Assembly: GCA_036260395.1 (NCBI GenBank)
Contig: DASZZY010000018.1
Span: 1-14,354 of the forward strand
DNA: 14,354 nucleotides
From: DASZZY01 sp036260395
GTDB taxonomy: Bacteria; Actinomycetota; UBA4738; CALAEC01
Direction of reading: 5' to 3'
The notes under the pieces were generated by a model that worked only from the letters and a program-made list of their open reading frames with translations, did not search any database and was not told the origin of the DNA. The position numbers were made by a program, and so were the translations under genes. This document shows positions 6,799 through 13,532 of this stretch, piece after piece. Positions within the stretch are counted from its first letter, which is position 1. Each line of letters opens with the position of its first letter.

Positions 6799-7701
6799 CT
6801 AGGGGCCCTCGCCCCCCGGCCGCCCGGCGGGTGCCGCGACCTCCTCGACGGTTGCCCCGGGCGCCACCTCGACCCGGATGGCCCTCCACCGCGGCCCGAG
6901 CTCCGGCACGGCGGCACCGCCGACCTCGAAGCCCACCAGCGAGGGCCCCGACCCGGCGACGCAGACCGGCACGCCCGCCGAGCGCAGCTCCTCGAACACC
7001 GCCCGGCTGGAGGGGACCAGCGGCAGGCGGCGGGGCTGGTGCAGGCGGTCCTCGAGCGCCTCGGCCAGCAGGTGGGGGCGCTCCGTGAGCGCCAGCACCG
7101 CGAGGGACGCCCGGGCCACGTTGAACGCGGCGTCGGGGAGCGGGACCTCCCGGGGGAGGACGCGGCGGGCGTCCTGCGTGGCCAGCCGCTCGTCCGACGG
7201 GACCAGCAGCACCGGCCGGAGGGCCGGATGCGGCTCCAGCGCCTCGGCCCGCCACCCGAGCCGCGACAGGTAGGCGACCACGAGGCCGCCCCGGAGGCAG
7301 GCGGCCACGTTGTCGGCGTGCCCCTCGAGGTCGATGGCCATCTCCAGGAGCGCGTCGGCCCCCAGGCCGGTCGCCAGGAGGCGGTCGCCGAGCAGGAGGC
7401 CGGCCACCACCGCGGCGGCCGAGGAGCCCAGGCCGCGCTCCAGCGGGATGCGGTTGGTGCAGCGGAGCGCCATCTGGTGAAGCGGCCGCCCGGCCTCGCG
7501 GGAGAGGTACGTCATCGCCCGGAACACGAGGTTCGAGGCGTCGGCCGGCAGCTCGCCGGCGCCCTCGCCCCGGACCTCCACGGATGGCGCGGCGTCCGTG
7601 TCGGCCACCACCTCGTTGTGGAGGCCGACGGCCAGGCCGAGGGCGTCGAAGCCCGGCCCGAGGTTCGCCACCGTGGCCGGGACCCGGGCGACGAGGCGCA
7701 T
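6799..7701 (-). CDS. thrB: Homoserine kinase
   Basis: This 300-residue GHMP-family kinase is close to the usual length of about 300. It phosphorylates homoserine with ATP to O-phosphohomoserine, the substrate of ThrC. Visible motifs are RVPATVANLGPGFDALGLAV (6-25), the ATP-binding loop PLERGLGSSAAAVVAG (86-101), EGHADNVAAC (126-135), and the C-terminal GSGPSLVGF (250-258). The tail after residue 280 is Pro/Gly/Ala-rich and probably disordered. The ATG at 7701 gives the canonical N-terminus and lies 2 bases after the thrC stop, so the two genes are coupled. The stop TAG (6801-6799) lies just upstream of the debranching-gene promoter. In many actinobacteria rho follows directly; here it does not. 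Confidence 0.96.
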   Translation of the reverse strand: MRLVARVPATVANLGPGFDALGLAVGLHNEVVADTDAAPSVEVRGEGAGELPADASNLVFRAMTYLSREAGRPLHQMALRCTNRIPLERGLGSSAAAVVAGLLLGDRLLATGLGADALLEMAIDLEGHADNVAACLRGGLVVAYLSRLGWRAEALEPHPALRPVLLVPSDERLATQDARRVLPREVPLPDAAFNVARASLAVLALTERPHLLAEALEDRLHQPRRLPLVPSSRAVFEELRSAGVPVCVAGSGPSLVGFEVGGAAVPELGPRWRAIRVEVAPGATVEEVAAPAGRPGGEGP

Positions 7702-7703
7702 CG

Positions 7704-8738
7704 CTACCGCAGCCCCAGCGCGGCGGCCACCGCGTCGGGGTCGGGCGCGATCGGCCGCGGCCTGGTGGCCCGGCCCAGCGCGACGTCGGGGTCCTTCAGC
7801 CCGTGCCCGGTCAGCACGCAGACCGCCGTGGCCCCCGTCGGCACCTGGCCCCCCTCCCGCAGCAGGCGGAGCCCCGCCACGGAGATCGCCGATGCGGGCT
7901 CGGCGAACAGCCCCTCGCCAGCCAGCTCCTCGTACGCCCGCAGGATGTCCTCGTCGGGGACCGCCAGGACCTGCCCGCCGGAGTCCCGGGCCGCCTCCTC
8001 GGCCCCCCGCCACGACGCCGGGTTGCCGATGCGGATCGCGCTGGCCACGGTCCTCGGCTCGGCGACCGGATGACCCCCGACGATGGGCGCCGCGCCGGCG
8101 GCCTGGAAGCCGATCAGCGCGGGGGCCGCGTCGATGACGCCGTCGCGGAGGTACTCCCGGTACCCGATCCAGTGGCTGGTGATGTTCCCGGCGTTCCCCA
8201 CGGGGACCAGGTGCAGGTCGGGCGGGCGGCCGAGCTGGTCGCAGATCTCGAACGCGCACGTCTTCTGGCCTTGGAGCCGGTCGGGGTTCACCGAGTTGAC
8301 CAGCGTCACCGGGTAGGCCTCGGCGAGCGCCCGCGTGACCCGGAGGGCCTCGTCGAACCCGCCGTCGACCTCGAACGCCGTGGCCCCGGCCACGAGCGTC
8401 TGGGCCATCTTGCCGACGGCCACGCCGCCGCGGGGGACCACCACCGCGCACCGCAGCCCGGCCCGGGCGGCGTACGCCGCGGCGGACGCGCTGGTGTTCC
8501 CGGTGGAGGCGCAGGCCACGGCGCGGGCGCCGCCCTCCAGGGCCCGGGACACCGCCACGGTCATGCCCCGGTCCTTGAACGAGCCGGTCGGGTTCGCGCC
8601 CTCGAACTTCAGGTAGACGTCGGCGCCGACTTCCTCCGAAAGCCGGGAGGAGCGGAGCAGCGGCGTCCCGCCCTCCCCCAGCGTCACGACCGGCGTGTCG
8701 TCGGAGACCGGTAGGCGCGCGCGGTACTCGGCGATCAC
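7704..8738 (-). CDS. thrC: Threonine synthase
   Basis: This 344-residue PLP enzyme converts O-phosphohomoserine to threonine and phosphate. It is the short actinobacterial type of threonine synthase (about 350 residues), starting directly with the PLP domain. Motifs are LGEGGTPLLRSSRL (20-33), FEGANPTGSFKDRGM (45-59) with PLP lysine Lys55, ACASTGNTSASAAAYAARAG, PVGNAGNITSHW (phosphate-binding loop), GFQAAGAAPIV, and the C-terminal CVLTGHGLKDP. GTG at 8738 is the only plausible start: the reading frame stays open upstream, but that stretch is antisense-like readthrough over hom. It starts 26 bases after the hom stop, and a G-rich stretch (GGGGCGGC) directly before it is only a weak ribosome site. 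It belongs to the hom-thrC-thrB block. Confidence 0.95.
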   Translation of the reverse strand: MIAEYRARLPVSDDTPVVTLGEGGTPLLRSSRLSEEVGADVYLKFEGANPTGSFKDRGMTVAVSRALEGGARAVACASTGNTSASAAAYAARAGLRCAVVVPRGGVAVGKMAQTLVAGATAFEVDGGFDEALRVTRALAEAYPVTLVNSVNPDRLQGQKTCAFEICDQLGRPPDLHLVPVGNAGNITSHWIGYREYLRDGVIDAAPALIGFQAAGAAPIVGGHPVAEPRTVASAIRIGNPASWRGAEEAARDSGGQVLAVPDEDILRAYEELAGEGLFAEPASAISVAGLRLLREGGQVPTGATAVCVLTGHGLKDPDVALGRATRPRPIAPDPDAVAAALGLR

Positions 8739-8764
8739 GCCGCCCCAGGGCCGGGCCGCGGCCC

Positions 8765-10066
8765 TCAGGGCTCGGCCCCCTCGACCCGCATCACGCTCCG
8801 GACCTCGGCCACCACCTCGAGGTCCCGGAGGTCGCGCACCGTCCGCTGGAGAGCCCCCTCGTTGGCCCGGTGGGTGATCATCACCAGGAGCGCCTCGTCG
8901 CCGAAGCCCTCCTGCCACACGCTCTTGATCGAGACCGCGTGCCGGCCGAACGCGCCCGCGACCTGGGCCAGCACGCCGGGGCGGTCGACGACGTCGAGGA
9001 GCAGGTAGTACTGGCCCTCCATCCGCTCCATCGGCCGGAGCGGCCGGTCGAGGTACGTCGTCGAGGGCACGCCACGAGCCCCGCTCAACAGGTTGCGAGC
9101 CACGTCCACGACGTCGCCGACCACCGCGGTGGCCGTCGGCCCCCCTCCCGCACCGCGCCCGTAGAACATCAGCTCGCCGACCGTCGGGCCCTGGACGAAC
9201 ACCGCGTTGAAGGTGTCCCGGACCGCGGCGAGGGGGTGGTCGGTCGGGATCATGGCGGGGTGGACGCGCACGGCGACCTCGCCGTCCTCGAGCTCGGCGA
9301 TCGCCAGGAGCTTGATGACGTACCCCAGCCGGGCGGCGAACGCGATGTCCTCGGCGGTCACGCGGGCGATGCCTTCCCGGTACACGTCGCCCGCCACCAC
9401 CGCGGTGTTGAACGCCACCGAGGCCAGGATGGCGCACTTCGCGGCGGCGTCGGCGCCCTCGATGTCGTCACTGGGATCGCGCTCGGCGTACCCCAGCCGC
9501 TCCGCCTGCCCGAGCGCCTCCTCGAACGACAGCTGATCCTCGCTCATCCGCGTCAGCACGTAGTTCGTGGTGCCGTTGACGATCCCCAGGACGGTGGCCA
9601 CCCGCTCGCCGGCCAGCGACTCCTTGAGCGGATGGATCAGCGGGATGCCGCCGCCGACGGCGCCCTCGAAGTACAGGTCGACGCGGGCGGCATCGGCCGC
9701 CTCGAAGAGCTCGCGCCCCAACGTGGACACCAGCTCCTTGTTCGCCGTGACGACGTGCTTGCCGCCGGTGATGGCCTGCAGGAGCAGCGACCGGGCCGGC
9801 TCCACGCCGCCCATCACCTCGACGACGATCTCCACGTCCGGGTCGGAGACCACCGACGCGGCATCGGCGGTGAACCGCTCGGCGGGCAGCGGCACCTCGC
9901 GGGCCAGCGCCGCGTTGCGCACGGCGACCTTGACGATCTCCAGGCGGGCCCCGGCCCGCTGGACGATGTCCTCGGCGTGGGCGTGGAGGAGCCGGGCCAC
10001 CGCCGAGCCGACGTGCCCGCACCCCAGGAGGCCGAGGCCGATCCGCCTCGGCTCGCTCACAGCCAT
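8765..10066 (-). CDS. hom: Homoserine dehydrogenase with C-terminal ACT domain
   Basis: This 433-residue enzyme reduces aspartate semialdehyde to homoserine with NAD(P)H, at the branch point to threonine and methionine. It has the usual monofunctional layout. An N-terminal Rossmann fold carries GLGLLGCGHVGSAVARLL (10-27), then ASVVSDPDVEIVVEVMGG and KHVVTANKELVS. The catalytic domain has GAVGGGIPLIHPLKESLAG, ILGIVNGTTNYVLTRM-type sequence and YAERDPSDDIEGADAAAKCA. An ACT domain (about 348-430, starting YYLLLDVVDRPGVLAQVAGA) is the expected site of threonine feedback inhibition. The ATG at 10066 overlaps the upstream GNAT gene by 10 bases. A GTG at 10060 would give a classic GTGA 4-base overlap and sits better spaced from GGGGCG, so the true start may be 2 codons later. 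Product identity is certain. Confidence 0.96.
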   Translation of the reverse strand: MAVSEPRRIGLGLLGCGHVGSAVARLLHAHAEDIVQRAGARLEIVKVAVRNAALAREVPLPAERFTADAASVVSDPDVEIVVEVMGGVEPARSLLLQAITGGKHVVTANKELVSTLGRELFEAADAARVDLYFEGAVGGGIPLIHPLKESLAGERVATVLGIVNGTTNYVLTRMSEDQLSFEEALGQAERLGYAERDPSDDIEGADAAAKCAILASVAFNTAVVAGDVYREGIARVTAEDIAFAARLGYVIKLLAIAELEDGEVAVRVHPAMIPTDHPLAAVRDTFNAVFVQGPTVGELMFYGRGAGGGPTATAVVGDVVDVARNLLSGARGVPSTTYLDRPLRPMERMEGQYYLLLDVVDRPGVLAQVAGAFGRHAVSIKSVWQEGFGDEALLVMITHRANEGALQRTVRDLRDLEVVAEVRSVMRVEGAEP

Positions 10067-10602
10067 CGCCCCATGACGATCTCGTCCTCGTAGCCGTAGG
10101 ACTTCTTCGAGTGCCCCGTCAGCCGGCCTTCCTCCTGGAACGCGAACTTCCGGTACAGCGCCAGCGCCGCCTCGTTATGCGGATACACCGACAGCGCCAG
10201 CTTCTCCACGCCGGCCCACCGGGCCCACCGGAACGCCTCCGCCAACAGGGCGGAGCCTACCCCGCGCCCGCGCCAGTCCCGGGCCACCGCCATCCCGAGG
10301 GAGGCGACGTGCCGCGTCGCGGCCCCCTCCTCCCGCGAGACGCTCAGGTGCCCGACCACCCGGCCGGCCGCCTCGGCGACGACGTCGGCGTGGTCCGGCG
10401 TCCATCCCCGCCGGATCCGCCGCCCGACCTCGCGGGCCGGGACGGCGGTGGCGCCCTCCATCCGGAGGAAGCGCCCCTCGGCCGCCACGTCGCGGAGCAT
10501 CCCGAGCATCCCCCGGACGTCGGCCCGGCGAGCCGGGCGGACCTGGACGCCCGGCGGCGGCTCGGCCCTGGGCGGCGGCGGGCCGCCGGCCGGGCGCTCC
10601 AC
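10057..10602 (-). CDS. GNAT-family N-acetyltransferase
   Basis: This 181-residue protein has a GNAT acetyl-CoA-binding core. Strand beta4 is HVASLGMAVARDW (98-110), followed by the pyrophosphate loop RGRGVGSALLAEAF (111-124), then GVEKLALSVYPHNEAALALYRKFAF (131-155), in which N143 and Y150 are at family-typical positions, and a final EIVMGRWL. It resembles the ribosomal-protein/amino-acid acetyltransferase group; the acceptor cannot be told. The first 20 residues are a Pro-rich extension. The start is GTG at 10602, sharing one base with the argS stop (TAGTG); the frame stays open through argS, so an upstream start cannot be excluded by stops, but the domain begins right after this GTG. The gene sits where many actinobacteria carry lysA, between argS and hom. 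A role linked to amino-acid metabolism is only a guess from context. Confidence 0.85.
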   Translation of the reverse strand: MERPAGGPPPPRAEPPPGVQVRPARRADVRGMLGMLRDVAAEGRFLRMEGATAVPAREVGRRIRRGWTPDHADVVAEAAGRVVGHLSVSREEGAATRHVASLGMAVARDWRGRGVGSALLAEAFRWARWAGVEKLALSVYPHNEAALALYRKFAFQEEGRLTGHSKKSYGYEDEIVMGRWL

Positions 10603-12284
10603 TACGAGCGGTCGTCGAGGCGCTCCATCGACTCGGGCGCCGAGACGCCGAGGAGCGCGAGGACGTTGGCGATGGCCTGCTTGGCGGCCGCGGACAGGTG
10701 GAGGCGGGCCTGGGTCAGCGCGGCGTCGTCGGAGACCACCCGGCACTCGGTGTAGAAGCGGTGGAACTCCGCGGCCAGCTCCTCGGCGTAGCGGGTCAGG
10801 CGGTACGGCGCGCGCAGGGCGGCCGCCATCCGCACCTGTTCGGGGAGCTCGGCGATCTTCCGGAGGAGGTCGAGTTCGGCCTCCTGGACCAGCTCCTCGG
10901 CCCGGACCCGGTCCAGGGGCTGGAGGTCGATCCCCTGGCCTCGGGCGTACTCGAGGACGCTGGCGATCCGGGCATGCGCGTACTCCACGTAGTAGACGGG
11001 GTTGTCCAGCGACTGCCGCTTCACGAGGTCGATGTCGAACTCCACCGGGGTGTCGGTTGACCTCGTGAGCAGGGTGTACCGCGCGGCGTCCGGACCCACC
11101 TCGTCGAGCAGCTCGTCGAGCGTGACCAGCTCGCCGCTGCGCTTGCTCATCCGGACCGGCTCCCCGCCGCGGTACAACGCGACGAGCTGGGTCAGGACGA
11201 ACTCGACCCGTTCGGGGTCGTGGCCGAAGGCCTGGACGGCGCCGAGCATCCGCTTGACCGTGCCGTGGTGATCGGCGCCCCAGACGTAGATCAGCCGGTC
11301 GAAGCCGCGCGAGAACTTGTCGAGGAGGTACGCGCAGTCGGCCGCAAAGTAGGTCGGCTCTCCGGTGGCCCGGATCAGCACGCGGTCCTTCTCGTCGCCG
11401 TACCGCTCGGCGCGGAACCACACGGCGCCGTCCGACTCGTACGCCAGGTCGCGCTCGCGGAGGAGCGTCACCGCCTCCTCGATCCGGCCCTGGCGGTGGA
11501 GCGACGACTCGTGGAACCAGACGTCGAACCGGATCCCGAAGCGCTCCAGCGTGACCCGGATCTCCTCGAGCATCCGGCGGATCGCCTCATCGCCCAGCCG
11601 GGCCCGGCGCTCGGCCGCCGGGACGCCGAGGAGCGAGTCGCCGACCTCGGCGGCGATGGCCTCCGCCAGCGACGTCACGTACGCCCCCCCGTACCCGCCC
11701 TCCGGGATCGCCGCCGGCCGCCCGAGCTGCTCGAGGTACCGGGCCTCGACCGAGGCCGCGAAGAGGTCCGCCTGTCGGCCCGCGTCGTTGACGTAGTACT
11801 CCCGCTCCACGCGGTACCCGGCCGCCCCAAGGATCCGGGCCAGCGCGTCGCCCACCGCCGCGTTGCGCCCGTGCCCCACGTGGAGGGGGCCCGTGGGATT
11901 CGTCGAGACGAACTCCACCTGGACGCGCTCTCCGGCCCCGGCGTCCGAACGCCCGAAGGCCGCTCCCTGGCGCTCGACCTCCTCGAGGACGCCGTAGAGC
12001 CAGGCGTGCGCCAGATGCAGGTTGATGAACCCTGGTCCCGCGACCTCGACCTTGGCCACGAGGTCGGACGGAGGGAGGTGCCGGACGACCGCGTCGGCCA
12101 CCGCCCGCGGGTCCCGGCCGGTGGCGGGCGCCAGCGTGAGCGCCACGTTCGTCGCGTAGTCGCCGTGCGCGCGCTGGCGGGGGCGGGTGACCTCGATCTC
12201 CGCCGGGGCGGCCTCCAGGCCGAGGTCGGGGGCGGCCGCCTCGACGGCCGCCCGGATGAGGGCGGCGAGCTCGCGCTCGATCAC
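10602..12284 (-). CDS. argS: Arginyl-tRNA synthetase
   Basis: This 560-residue class I synthetase charges tRNA-Arg with arginine. The N-terminal Add-1 domain (about 1-110, with QRAHGDYATNVALTLA at 37-52) recognises the tRNA D-loop. The catalytic core carries VEFVSTNPTGPLHVGHGRNA (123-142) with the HIGH-type signature HVGH (135-138), VWGADHHGTVKRM (334-346), and a KMSKS-type loop VRMSKRSGELVTL (377-389). The alpha-helical DALR anticodon-binding domain fills the C-terminal 120 residues and ends near LLGVSAPESMERL. Length is normal for bacterial ArgRS. The GTG at 12284 lies 9 bases after the response-regulator stop with no clear Shine-Dalgarno, so cotranscription and coupling are likely. The stop overlaps the GNAT start by one base. 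A tRNA-Arg(CCG) gene lies just beyond the response regulator on the other strand. Confidence 0.97.
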   Translation of the reverse strand: MIERELAALIRAAVEAAAPDLGLEAAPAEIEVTRPRQRAHGDYATNVALTLAPATGRDPRAVADAVVRHLPPSDLVAKVEVAGPGFINLHLAHAWLYGVLEEVERQGAAFGRSDAGAGERVQVEFVSTNPTGPLHVGHGRNAAVGDALARILGAAGYRVEREYYVNDAGRQADLFAASVEARYLEQLGRPAAIPEGGYGGAYVTSLAEAIAAEVGDSLLGVPAAERRARLGDEAIRRMLEEIRVTLERFGIRFDVWFHESSLHRQGRIEEAVTLLRERDLAYESDGAVWFRAERYGDEKDRVLIRATGEPTYFAADCAYLLDKFSRGFDRLIYVWGADHHGTVKRMLGAVQAFGHDPERVEFVLTQLVALYRGGEPVRMSKRSGELVTLDELLDEVGPDAARYTLLTRSTDTPVEFDIDLVKRQSLDNPVYYVEYAHARIASVLEYARGQGIDLQPLDRVRAEELVQEAELDLLRKIAELPEQVRMAAALRAPYRLTRYAEELAAEFHRFYTECRVVSDDAALTQARLHLSAAAKQAIANVLALLGVSAPESMERLDDRS

Positions 12285-12293
12285 GAGCTCAGG

Positions 12294-12677
12294 CTACAGC
12301 CGGGGGCGGGCCAGCCGCCGGATCGTCTCGGCCAGCTCCGACGGATCGAACGGCTTGGTGATGTACGCGTCGGCGCCGAGCTCCTGCCCGCGGCGCCGGT
12401 CCTCCTCCTGGGTGCGCGCCGACAGCAGCACGACCGGGACGTCCGCGGTGGTGGGATCGGCCTTCAGCTCGCGGGCCACGTCCCAGCCGTTGAGGCCGGG
12501 CATCATGACGTCGAGGAGGATCAGCGCCGGGCGGCTCCGCCGGGCCTTCGCCAGCGCCTCCTCGCCGCGGGCGGCGGTCTCGACGTCGAACCCCTCGAGC
12601 CCCAGGTTCACCTCGAGCAGCCGGAGGATGACCGGATCGTCGTCCGCCACCAGGATGCGAGCGCGGTCGCCGGCCAA
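12294..12677 (-). CDS. Single-domain (CheY-like) response regulator
   Basis: This 127-residue protein is a receiver domain and nothing else, so output must be through protein contacts. The fold is complete: ILVADDDPVILRLL with acidic residues Asp12/Asp13, phosphoacceptor Asp56 in LILLDVMMPGLNGWDV (52-67), Ser86 in VVLLSART, and Lys108 in DAYITKPFDP, followed by the final helix. LLDVMMPGLNG and ITKPF are typical of diguanylate-cyclase or OmpR-type receivers, but no such output domain follows. The start is TTG at 12677: a nearby ATG at 12688 is out of frame, and the family N-terminus ARILVADDD begins 5 residues after this TTG. An extended -10 ends 10 bases upstream, so the message is nearly leaderless. 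It heads the argS-GNAT-hom-thrC-thrB operon, with argS 9 bases downstream. No partner kinase is adjacent on this strand. Confidence 0.92.
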   Translation of the reverse strand: MAGDRARILVADDDPVILRLLEVNLGLEGFDVETAARGEEALAKARRSRPALILLDVMMPGLNGWDVARELKADPTTADVPVVLLSARTQEEDRRRGQELGADAYITKPFDPSELAETIRRLARPRL

Positions 12678-12686
12678 GGCGGCGGC

Positions 12687-12695
12687 ATCATAACA
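12687..12695 (-). promoter_or_regulatory. Extended -10 promoter of the response regulator/argS operon
   Basis: The minus strand reads TGT then TATGAT (12692-12687), an extended -10 (TGn plus five of six consensus bases). The predicted RNA start is about 12680, only 2-4 bases before the TTG start codon. No matching -35 was found, which is usual for extended -10 promoters. It would drive the whole run down to thrB. Confidence 0.55.
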
Positions 12696-12715
12696 AGCAC
12701 CCGAGCGCCCATTGC

Positions 12716-12721
12716 TAACAT
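12716..12721 (+). promoter_or_regulatory. Possible -10 element of tRNA-Arg
   Basis: TAACAT fits TAnnnT and ends 8 bases before the tRNA 5' end, the right place for a start just upstream of the mature RNA. No clear -35 is visible. It is divergent from the response-regulator promoter, with the two -10 elements 23 bases apart. Confidence 0.35.
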
Positions 12722-12729
12722 GGAGGCGT

Positions 12730-12804
12730 GCCCCCGTAGCTCAGGGGATAGAGCACTGGTCTCCGGAACCAGGTGCGGAGGTTCGAGTCCTCCCGGGGGC
12801 ACCA
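12730..12804 (+). tRNA. tRNA-Arg, anticodon CCG, with encoded CCA
   Basis: A full cloverleaf can be folded. The acceptor stem is GCCCCCG (12730-12736) with CGGGGGC (12794-12800). The D stem is GCTC/GAGC (12739-12742, 12751-12754). The anticodon stem CTGGT/ACCAG encloses loop CTCCGGA (12761-12767), with anticodon CCG at 12763-12765. The variable loop is GTGC. The T stem GGAGG/CCTCC encloses TTCGAGT (12782-12788). Discriminator A12801 and A20-type D-loop content agree with arginine identity, and CCA is encoded at 12802-12804. It reads the codon CGG, which is common in the neighbouring genes. It is divergent from the operon carrying argS, its own synthetase gene. Confidence 0.95.
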
Positions 12805-12906
12805 GCACGACCCATACCGCTCACGCTCCGGGCTCCATGCCGTTGGCCCTCCGGCCCCGAAGGCCGTCGCCGTTAGCGGCTCTGGCCCGGCGGGTAGGTA
12901 CGTTTC

Positions 12907-12916
12907 AGGAGGTGAT
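12907..12916 (+). promoter_or_regulatory. Extended Shine-Dalgarno sequence of the DoxX-like gene
   Basis: AGGAGGTGAT is complementary over 10 bases to the canonical bacterial 16S rRNA 3' end. Its GGAGG core is 8 bases before the ATG at 12921. It is by far the strongest ribosome site in the window, where most starts have weak or no such site. Confidence 0.8.
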
Positions 12917-12920
12917 TCGC

Positions 12921-13376
12921 ATGGCGACGGAGCCCGTCAAGCTGCGCAGAGAGCTCCGGAACCCCGCCTACCAGGCGTTCCTGATGCTGAGGACCGGGTT
13001 CACCATCGCCCCGATCCTCGCCGGGGTCGACAAGTTCTTCAACTGGATGGTGGACTGGACGCAGTATCTGGCCCCGTGGATCGACCGGCTGGTCCCGGGG
13101 ACCGCGCAGCAGTTCATGTACGCGGTCGGCGTCATCGAGATCGCCGCCGGGCTGCTGGTCCTGGTGGCGCCCCGCATCGGGGCGTTCGTCGTGGCGGGTT
13201 GGCTCGGAGGGATCGTCCTGAACCTGCTCACGGCGAACCCGCCCGAGTATTACGACATCGCCCTCCGCGACATCGGGCTGATGCTCGGCGCGCTGGTGCT
13301 GGGCAGGCTGGCGTGGGGCCTCCGGCGGCCCGGCGAGGGTCCGGCCGTCCGGAGCGACATGCGCCGAGCGGCCTAG
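12921..13376 (+). CDS. DoxX-like small integral membrane protein
   Basis: This 151-residue protein has four predicted membrane helices at about 18-38, 64-83, 87-106 and 112-133, the layout of the DoxX/SURF4-like family. N-terminal features are LMLRTGFTIAPILAGVDKFF (21-40) and NWMVDWTQYLAPW (41-53), with conserved-looking charged Asp37/Lys38 before the extracytoplasmic loop. The second half, YAVGVIEIAAGLLVLVAPRI (67-86), is typical of the family. DoxX relatives take part in quinone or thiosulfate redox chemistry, or in oxidant resistance together with partner proteins, but most are uncharacterised and no function can be assigned here. ATG 12921 is fixed by a near-perfect Shine-Dalgarno. The gene stands alone between tRNA-Arg and a hairpin terminator. 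Confidence 0.8.
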   Translation: MATEPVKLRRELRNPAYQAFLMLRTGFTIAPILAGVDKFFNWMVDWTQYLAPWIDRLVPGTAQQFMYAVGVIEIAAGLLVLVAPRIGAFVVAGWLGGIVLNLLTANPPEYYDIALRDIGLMLGALVLGRLAWGLRRPGEGPAVRSDMRRAA

Positions 13377-13395
13377 CGGCGGCTCTGCGAACCCA

Positions 13396-13427
13396 CGAGA
13401 GCCGGCGGGCTCGCCCGCCGGCTCTCG
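13396..13427 (+). terminator. 14-bp hairpin after the DoxX-like gene, no U-tract
   Basis: The arms CGAGAGCCGGCGGG (13396-13409) and CCCGCCGGCTCTCG (13414-13427) are perfectly complementary around the loop CTCG. It begins 19 bases after the DoxX stop. The following bases are C-rich with no T-run, so it is a U-less hairpin of the kind often seen in high-GC actinobacteria. It may act as a terminator or an RNA 3'-end stabiliser. Confidence 0.65.
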
Positions 13428-13474
13428 CCGTCCCAACCCCCGGGTCGCGCGGCCAGCGACCGCGGCGGCAAGTA

Positions 13475-13484
13475 AGAACGTTCT
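13475..13484. promoter_or_regulatory. Operator-like palindrome AGAACGTTCT
   Basis: This is a 10-base perfect palindrome, located about 50 bases before the small membrane protein gene and centred in the 156-base gap after the DoxX gene. It is relatively AT-rich against its surroundings. It could bind a dimeric regulator. It lacks the 4-base spacer of an actinobacterial LexA site, so it is not called an SOS box. Confidence 0.3.
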
Positions 13485-13532
13485 CATGGCGCTCTCACCC
13501 GGCGCCCGGGGTCGTCGCACACACTGCGATCG

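Noticed and set aside
4801..8073. A plus-strand open frame of 1090 codons
   Set aside because: It lies antisense to the debranching gene, thrB and part of thrC, has biased low-complexity composition and matches no family; typical GC-rich antisense artefact.
8739..8764. Attenuator or T-box leader for the threonine genes
   Set aside because: The hom-thrC gap is 26 bases and no leader peptide, T-box or hairpin is present anywhere before hom.
10603..11421. A long N-terminal extension of the GNAT protein
   Set aside because: It is the shifted frame of argS; the GTG sharing a base with the argS stop gives a normal-length GNAT protein.
12805..12906. A terminator for tRNA-Arg between the tRNA and the DoxX gene
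   Set aside because: Only short 4-5 bp stems with no U-run are visible; also TAGGTA/TACGTT near 12895-12904 as a promoter for the DoxX gene is too weak and too close to the ribosome site to call.
13475..13484. LexA/SOS box
   Set aside because: Actinobacterial SOS boxes have GAAC and GTTC separated by four bases; here the halves touch.
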